A stretch of DNA of 64,000 bases from Gordonia humi. GTDB lineage: Bacteria; Actinomycetota; Actinomycetes; Mycobacteriales; Mycobacteriaceae. The translations under genes were made by a program, and so were the position numbers. Numbering within the stretch: position 1 is the stretch's first letter; each line of letters begins with the position of its first letter. The notes beneath the pieces are model-generated. The model had not been told where the DNA came from. It made no database searches and was given only the letters and a program-made list of their open reading frames with translations. The stretch spans positions 2,108,001-2,172,000 of the forward strand of contig NZ_JACIFP010000001.1 of assembly GCF_014197435.1 (NCBI RefSeq). The letters are read 5' to 3'. Positions 59,015 through 64,000 of the stretch are shown piece by piece.

Positions 59015-60028
59015 GTGCGCAAGACCCGATTGCTCTCCCTCCTCTGCGCCGGCGCACTCGTGCTCACTGCCACCGCTTGCTCAGGCTCCGACGACGCATC
59101 GTCGTCCGGCGCCGGCGGAGAAGGCTTCCCGATCACCGTCGAACACGCGCTCGGCACGACGACGATCGAGTCTGCGCCCGACCGGGTAGCCACCATCGGA
59201 TGGGCCAACCACGAGGTGGCGTTGGCGCTCGGTGTCGTCCCGGTCGGCATGGCGAAGGCCACGTGGGGCGACGACAACGGCGACGGCATCCTTCCGTGGG
59301 TCGACGACAAGCTGCACGAACTCGGCGGCGACGAGCCCGCGCTCTACGACGAGACCGACGGTGTCGACGCCGAAGCCGTCAGCAACACCGAACCGGACGT
59401 GATCCTCGGCGCCTATTCCGGTCTGACCCAGGAGCAGTACGACACGCTCAGCAAGATCGCGCCGACCGTGGCGTACCCGGGCGTCGCATGGGGCACCACC
59501 TGGCAGGAGATGGTGCGACTCGACTCGAAGGCGCTCGGTCGCGAGGCGGACGGCGAGAACCTCGTCTCCGACTTCACGGCGCAGATCGAGGCCGCCGTCT
59601 CGAAGCATCCCGAACTCACACGCACCAAGACGATGTTCGCCTATCTCGATCCGACCGACACGAGCAAGATCGGGTACTACAACACGAACGATCCGCGTGC
59701 GGCGTTCCTGCGTGACGCCGGTATCCCGGTTCCGTCGGCCGTCGAGGAGGACTCCAAGTCCAGTAAGGAGTTCTACACCGAGGTCAGCGCCGAGCAGGCC
59801 GACCAGTTCAACGACGTCGGCCTGATCATCACCTACGGCGACGAGAACACCGTGAGACGACTGCAGGCTGATCCACTGCTCGGCAGGGTTCCGGCGATCA
59901 AGGCGGGCCATGTCGCGGTTCTGCAGAACGACACGCCGCTGGCCGCATCGTCGAACCCGACGCCGCTGTCGATCCCCTGGGGCATCGACAGGTACATGGA
60001 CGCGCTCGGCTCCGCGCTCACGTCTTGA
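59015..60028 (+). CDS. Iron-siderophore ABC substrate-binding lipoprotein (FecB/FepB type)
   Basis: 337 aa from GTG 59015, eight bases after GAAAGG. Lipobox TATAC; then the PBP class III fold: ITVEHALGTTTIESAPDRVATIGWANHEVALALGVVPVG, NTEPDVILGAYSGLTQEQYDTLSKIAPTVAYPG, and C-terminal QADPLLGRVPAIKAGHVAVL. Binds ferric siderophore at the outside of the membrane. First gene of a five-gene operon with two permeases, an ATPase and a reductase, behind an IdeR-like box. Confidence 0.92.
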   Translation: MRKTRLLSLLCAGALVLTATACSGSDDASSSGAGGEGFPITVEHALGTTTIESAPDRVATIGWANHEVALALGVVPVGMAKATWGDDNGDGILPWVDDKLHELGGDEPALYDETDGVDAEAVSNTEPDVILGAYSGLTQEQYDTLSKIAPTVAYPGVAWGTTWQEMVRLDSKALGREADGENLVSDFTAQIEAAVSKHPELTRTKTMFAYLDPTDTSKIGYYNTNDPRAAFLRDAGIPVPSAVEEDSKSSKEFYTEVSAEQADQFNDVGLIITYGDENTVRRLQADPLLGRVPAIKAGHVAVLQNDTPLAASSNPTPLSIPWGIDRYMDALGSALTS

Positions 60029-61014
60029 CCCGTCGTGTCGCCTGGCTGCTCGTGGGCGTCGTCGTACTCGGTGCGCTCTTCTGCGTATCGGTCGCGTTCG
60101 GCGCCCGCGACGTCGCATTCGGTGAGATCTGGAGCGGACTGTTCGGCGATGCCGACTCGTTCGGCGCGGCGGCCGTCCAGAAGCGCCTTCCGCGCACCGT
60201 GCTCGCGGTGATCATCGGTGCGGCACTGGCGGTCTCGGGTGCGGGCATGCAGGCAGTGACCCGCAATCCGGTGGCCGACCCGGGAATCCTCGGGGTGTCC
60301 GGCGGAGCATCATTGGCCGTGGTGTGCGGGATCGTCTTCTTCGGTATGACCGACCCGTATTGGTACATCGCCGCGGCCGTCGTCGGAGCCGCGATCACCG
60401 CCGTGCTCGTCTACGCGGTCGGCTCGATGGGCGGGGGCGGAGCCACCCCGCTCAAGCTGGCCCTGTCGGGTGCGGCCACCGCGGCGGCGCTGACCTGCCT
60501 GATCAGTGCTGTTCTATTACCGCGCGTCGATGTGATGACCAGGTTCCAGCACTGGCAGGTCGGCGGCGTCGGCGGCGTGGACTGGCATCGGATCGGCGTC
60601 GTCTCCCCGGTCCTCGCGGCGGGCGCGCTGCTGGCGTTCACGTGCGCCCGAGGCATGAACTCGCTGGCCCTCGGCGACGACATCGCAACCGGACTCGGCG
60701 AGAACGTGGCGCGGACGCGGGTCCTGACCGGCGTGTCCGCCGTCGTCCTGGCGGGCGCGGCGACGGCCGTCGCCGGTCCCATCGCCTTCGTCGGCCTGCT
60801 CGTCCCGCACGCCTGCCGCGCGCTGATCGGCACCGACCATCGCTGGGTGCTGCCGTTCTCGGCGCTCCTCGGTGCGGCCCTGCTGGTGCTGTCCGACGTG
60901 GTGGGACGCATCATCGTGCGTCCGGAGGAGGTGGACGTCGGTGTCGTGACCGCGATCATCGGCGCGCCGTTCTTCATCTGGATCGTCCGTAGGCAGAAGG
61001 TGCGTGAACTGTGA
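60025..61014 (+). CDS. FecCD-family siderophore permease
   Basis: 329 aa, TTG start overlapping the preceding stop (TTGA). About nine or ten membrane helices; FecCD landmarks RLPRTVLAVIIGAALAVSGAGMQAVTRNPVADPGILGVSGGASLAVV and GPIAFVGLLVPHACRALIGTDHRWVLP. It forms half of the importer pore with the next permease. The TTG is required by the frame: no in-frame ATG or GTG with a ribosome site is nearer. Confidence 0.9.
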   Translation: MTRRVAWLLVGVVVLGALFCVSVAFGARDVAFGEIWSGLFGDADSFGAAAVQKRLPRTVLAVIIGAALAVSGAGMQAVTRNPVADPGILGVSGGASLAVVCGIVFFGMTDPYWYIAAAVVGAAITAVLVYAVGSMGGGGATPLKLALSGAATAAALTCLISAVLLPRVDVMTRFQHWQVGGVGGVDWHRIGVVSPVLAAGALLAFTCARGMNSLALGDDIATGLGENVARTRVLTGVSAVVLAGAATAVAGPIAFVGLLVPHACRALIGTDHRWVLPFSALLGAALLVLSDVVGRIIVRPEEVDVGVVTAIIGAPFFIWIVRRQKVREL

Positions 61015-62042
61015 GCACCGTCGAGACAGTCAAGGCCGGACGCCGATCCCGGGCGCGTCGTCGCATCGCGATCCTGTCGATTCTGATCGCCCTCGTCGTG
61101 GTGATCTTCTTCGTATCGCTGATGGTGGGGCAGCGGTTCTATCCGCTCGACGACGTGTTGAAGGTCATCGGCGGTCGGACCGTCCCGGGGGCGTCGTTCA
61201 CCGTAGGCGACCTGCGTCTACCGCGCGTCTGCCTGGCGATGCTGGCCGGTTTCGCATTCGGTCTGGCCGGTGTCACGTTTCAGACGCTGCTGCGCAATCC
61301 GCTGGCGTCGCCCGACATCATCGGCATCTCGTGGGGTGCCTCGGCGGCGGCCGTCGTCGCCATCGTCGTCTTCGGACTCTCCGGGACCAGTGTCTCGATC
61401 GTCGCGTTGCTCGGAGCTCTGATCGCGGCGGCCGCGGTGTACGGGCTCTCGCACAACGAGGGGTTCTCGGCGACGCGGCTGATTCTCATCGGCATCGGCG
61501 TGGCCGCGATGCTCTCGAGCGTCGTCTCGTACGTCCTCGCGCGCGCCGCCGACTGGGATGTCGCCAACGCGCTGCGCTGGATCACCGGCAGCCTCGCCGA
61601 ACCCTCGTGGGGTCGCGTGGTCCCCCTCGCCGTCCTGATGGCCGTCGTCGTTCCGGTGATGCTGCTCCTCTCTCGCGATATGGGGATGCTGCGACTGGGC
61701 GACGACACGGCCGCCGGGATGGGGGTGCGAGTCGAACGCACCCGCCTGCTGGTGCTGTTCGGTGCGGTCCTTCTGCTGGCGTTCGCCACCGCCGGCGCCG
61801 GGCCGATCTCGTTCGTCGCGTTCATGTCCGGGCCGATCGCGACTCGATTGTTCACCCGCGCGGGCGGCTCCATGCTGTTGCCCGCCGGACTCGTCGGCGG
61901 GGTGTTGGTCTCCTGCGCCGATCTCATCGCGCAGTTCGCGCTGCCGCATCGGTACCCGGTCGGCGTCGTCACCGGTGTGCTGGGCGCACCGTTCCTGATC
62001 TACCTGCTCATCCGTGTCAACCGGTCGGGAGGAACTCTGTGA
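61011..62042 (+). CDS. FecCD-family siderophore permease
   Basis: 343 aa, GTG start overlapping by GTGA. Landmarks: LRLPRVCLAMLAGFAFGLAGVTFQTLLRNPLASPDIIGISWGASAAAV and GPISFVAFMSGPIATRLFTRAGGSMLLPAGLVGGVLV. Second half of the siderophore importer pore. It ends in a GTGA overlap with the ATPase gene. Confidence 0.9.
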   Translation: MSTVETVKAGRRSRARRRIAILSILIALVVVIFFVSLMVGQRFYPLDDVLKVIGGRTVPGASFTVGDLRLPRVCLAMLAGFAFGLAGVTFQTLLRNPLASPDIIGISWGASAAAVVAIVVFGLSGTSVSIVALLGALIAAAAVYGLSHNEGFSATRLILIGIGVAAMLSSVVSYVLARAADWDVANALRWITGSLAEPSWGRVVPLAVLMAVVVPVMLLLSRDMGMLRLGDDTAAGMGVRVERTRLLVLFGAVLLLAFATAGAGPISFVAFMSGPIATRLFTRAGGSMLLPAGLVGGVLVSCADLIAQFALPHRYPVGVVTGVLGAPFLIYLLIRVNRSGGTL

Positions 62043-62839
62043 CCGTCGAACGTCAGCTGTCCGCCGAGAAGATCCGGCTCGCCTACGGTGACCGGGTGAT
62101 CGTCGACGGCCTGGACCTGGAGGTGGCGCAGGGTGAGATCACCTCGATCGTGGGCGCCAACGGATGCGGTAAGTCGACGCTACTGCGTGCCCTCGCGCGA
62201 CTGCTGCCGCCGTCGTCCGGGCGGGTGGTGCTCGACGGTCGGGACATCTCGATGCGCAAGTCGCGGGAGGTGGCGCAGATCCTCGGGCTGCTACCGCAGA
62301 GCCCGGTGGCGCCGGAAGGCATCACGGTGGCCGATCTGGTCGGACGTGGACGCCACCCGCACCAGAAGCTGCTCGCACGGTGGAGCACGCGCGACTACGA
62401 AGCCGTCGCCGACGCCCTCGATGCGACCGGAACCGCCGATCTGGCGGACCGGTCGGTGGACGAGCTCTCCGGCGGACAGCGTCAACGCGTGTGGATCGCG
62501 ATGGCGCTCGCGCAGGAGACCGACATCGTGCTGCTCGACGAGCCGACGACCTTCCTCGACCTGGCTCACCAGGTGGAGGTGCTCGATCTGCTGACCGACC
62601 TCCGCGAACGATGCGGTACCACGATCGTCATGGTGCTGCACGACCTCAACCTCGCCGCTCGCTACTCCGATCAGCTCATCGCCATGAGAACCGGGCGAAT
62701 CCATGCGATCGGAACGCCCGACGAGGTGATGACCGCCGAACTCGTCGACGACGTGTTCGGACTCAAGAGCACGATCCTGCAAGACCCCGTCTCGGGTAAA
62801 CCCGCCGTCATGCCGATTGGGAGGCATCATGTCCGATAG
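62039..62839 (+). CDS. Siderophore ABC transporter ATPase (FecE/FepC type)
   Basis: 266 aa, GTG start. Walker A GANGCGKSTL, Q-loop LLPQSP, signature LSGGQRQRVWIAM, Walker B IVLLDEPTTFLD, H-loop VLHDLN. The segment VADLVGRGRHPHQKLLARWS is typical of iron-siderophore ATPases. Its last codons overlap the reductase gene by 11 bp. Confidence 0.93.
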   Translation: MTVERQLSAEKIRLAYGDRVIVDGLDLEVAQGEITSIVGANGCGKSTLLRALARLLPPSSGRVVLDGRDISMRKSREVAQILGLLPQSPVAPEGITVADLVGRGRHPHQKLLARWSTRDYEAVADALDATGTADLADRSVDELSGGQRQRVWIAMALAQETDIVLLDEPTTFLDLAHQVEVLDLLTDLRERCGTTIVMVLHDLNLAARYSDQLIAMRTGRIHAIGTPDEVMTAELVDDVFGLKSTILQDPVSGKPAVMPIGRHHVR

Positions 62840-63761
62840 TCAGAGCCCGTACGTCCTCGGTCGCGGCCGCGTCAGCGCCGTAGAGCCGGTGTCGCCGAAC
62901 TTCGTGCGGATCACGTTCACCGGCGACCACGTGGACCGCCTCGGCAATCCGGGGAACACCTTCGATCAACGGATCAAGGTGATCTTCCCGTCGCCGGGAC
63001 GCGCCCTGCCCGACCTCGCCGACGGCGATGACTGGTATCGGCGGTGGTTGGAGTCGCCCGAGGACGAGCGCGGGGCGATCCGCACCTACTCGATCCGCGA
63101 CGTGCGCGTCGCCGACGACGGCGCCACCGACCTCATCGTCGACTTCGTGCTCCACATGGTTCCGGGAGCGACCGGACCCGCGTCGTCGTGGGCTGCCCGG
63201 GCCACCGAGGGCGACGAGGTGTATCTCGTCGCTCCGCGACGCGGCCGGCTCGACGGCGGCGGACTCGAATACGCGCCGGGCGAGGCGAAGTCGGTGCTGC
63301 TGGCCGGCGACGAGACGGCGGCGCCCGCCATCGCGCGGATCCTCGAGGACGCGCCGGCGGATCTGCGTGGCACCGCGTTCATCGAAGTGCCGACCGGCGA
63401 CGACGTGCTGCCGTGCGCCGCACCCGCCGGGGTCAGCGTGCACTGGCTGGCCCGCGACGGCGTCGACCACGGCGCGCGTCTGCGCCCGGCCGTGCTGGAC
63501 CACCTCGGGTCGACCGACGTCGACTCGGCGGTGGTCGACGAGAGCCCTGACGAGCCGATGGTGTGGGAGACGCCGATCTTCTCCAACCTCGGCGAAGACC
63601 TCGGACCCGCGCCGGAGCCGGGTGAGCGCTACTACTGGATAGCGGGCGAGAGCAAGGTCGTCACCGGACTTCGCCGCCACCTCGTCAAGGACCTGGGCAT
63701 CGCCCGCTCCCAGGTCGCCTTCATGGGCTACTGGCGCCACGGCGTGGCGATGAAGGCCTGA
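62829..63761 (+). CDS. Siderophore-interacting protein (FAD-binding ferric-siderophore reductase)
   Basis: 310 aa from ATG 62829 with GGGAGG upstream. SIP family: [18 protein letters not shown], the FAD-binding [53 protein letters not shown], and the C-terminal [36 protein letters not shown]. It reduces iron from ferric siderophores in the cytoplasm with NAD(P)H, releasing Fe2+ after import by the transporter encoded just before it. Confidence 0.92.
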   Translation: MSDSQSPYVLGRGRVSAVEPVSPNFVRITFTGDHVDRLGNPGNTFDQRIKVIFPSPGRALPDLADGDDWYRRWLESPEDERGAIRTYSIRDVRVADDGATDLIVDFVLHMVPGATGPASSWAARATEGDEVYLVAPRRGRLDGGGLEYAPGEAKSVLLAGDETAAPAIARILEDAPADLRGTAFIEVPTGDDVLPCAAPAGVSVHWLARDGVDHGARLRPAVLDHLGSTDVDSAVVDESPDEPMVWETPIFSNLGEDLGPAPEPGERYYWIAGESKVVTGLRRHLVKDLGIARSQVAFMGYWRHGVAMKA

Positions 63762-63804
63762 GAGCACCGGGAACACCACCACACCACGAAAGGTTGTACT
63801 GACC

Positions 63805-64000
63805 ATGGCTGATGACACCGAATACCGGATCGAACACGACACGATGGGCGAGGTCCGAGTCCCCGCCGCAGCACTCTGGCGCGCGCAGACTCAGCGGGCC
63901 GTCGAGAACTTCCCGATCAGCTTTCGGCCGCTGGAGCGCACGCAGATCCGTGCGCTCGGTCTGCTGAAAGCGGCCACCGCACTGGTCAACAAAGACCTCG
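63805..64000 (+). CDS. fumC: Class II fumarate hydratase, N-terminal fragment
   Basis: 65 codons from ATG 63805, after GAAAGG, run open to the window end. The start [34 protein letters not shown] followed by [14 protein letters not shown] is the N-terminus of FumC, which hydrates fumarate to malate in the TCA cycle. It has [10 protein letters not shown] where most homologues read ALWGAQTQR. The active-site His and the SS loop lie beyond the window. In mycobacteria fumC is next to glpX; that cannot be checked here. Confidence 0.9.
   Translation, partial: MADDTEYRIEHDTMGEVRVPAAALWRAQTQRAVENFPISFRPLERTQIRALGLLKAATALVNKDL

Overview
The window reads as chromosomal DNA of a high-GC actinobacterium. 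The order lpqU, eno, ftsB-like, DUF501, ppx matches the mycobacterial Rv1022-Rv1026 block. Other mycolate-clade markers are a DesA3-type desaturase with its ferredoxin reductase, a FadE5-type acyl-CoA dehydrogenase, an MmpL transporter, an IdeR-like iron box, and an MpaB/Lcp-type oxygenase. Gordonia or a close relative is the best guess; that is inference from gene content, since no rRNA or other direct marker is present.

Layout. 1-4.5 kb (minus): a truncated lipoprotein alpha/beta hydrolase, an amino-acid-type binding lipoprotein, an SRPBCC-DUF5995 protein overlapping an MpaB-type oxygenase, and a TetR gene separated from the oxygenase by a pentamer microsatellite. 4.6-8.8 kb (plus): the housekeeping run lpqU, eno, ftsB-like, DUF501, ppx. 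8.9-27.2 kb: a large accessory region. One arm (minus) is an acyl-CoA-dehydrogenase-fold flavoprotein, an SsuD-like monooxygenase and an MFS carrier. The other (plus) is a 12-gene, 14.4-kb run: an oligopeptide-type ABC importer, two DszC/SfnC-like flavoproteins, four luciferase-like (LLM) proteins and two aldo-keto reductases. The arms diverge from a 452-bp leader with two hairpins and a possible 17-codon leader peptide. I infer uptake and oxidative breakdown of an organosulfur (or related) compound. One adjacent LLM pair is shortened in complementary ways, the most unusual protein feature seen.

27.3-34.1 kb: a DUF4395 membrane protein, RecQ, a small coiled protein, a hydrolase, then the DesA3-type desaturase and reductase facing a FabR/DesT-like TetR gene across a clear dyad. 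34.2-37.6 kb: a membrane Ser/Thr kinase followed by two exported proteins with a penicillin-recognising fold. 37.6-43.0 kb: an M20 dipeptidase, a pirin-MarR-pirin operon, an AqpZ-type aquaporin and a monoacylglycerol-lipase-like hydrolase. 43.0-55.2 kb: lipid-type flavoenzymes and SDRs, each near its own TetR gene and dyad, plus a YibE/F - MmpL - TetR - Ser/Thr kinase series. 55.2-58.9 kb: an AbiEi/DUF559 protein, trpF and a GlcNAc/glucose-type PTS IICBA. 59-63.8 kb: a siderophore ABC operon ending in a siderophore-interacting reductase, behind an IdeR-like box. The window ends inside fumC.

No tRNA, rRNA, CRISPR array, insertion sequence or prophage was seen. The only gap over 300 bases without a substantial gene is 12351-12802. 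Operator, terminator and leader calls rest on reading symmetry by eye.
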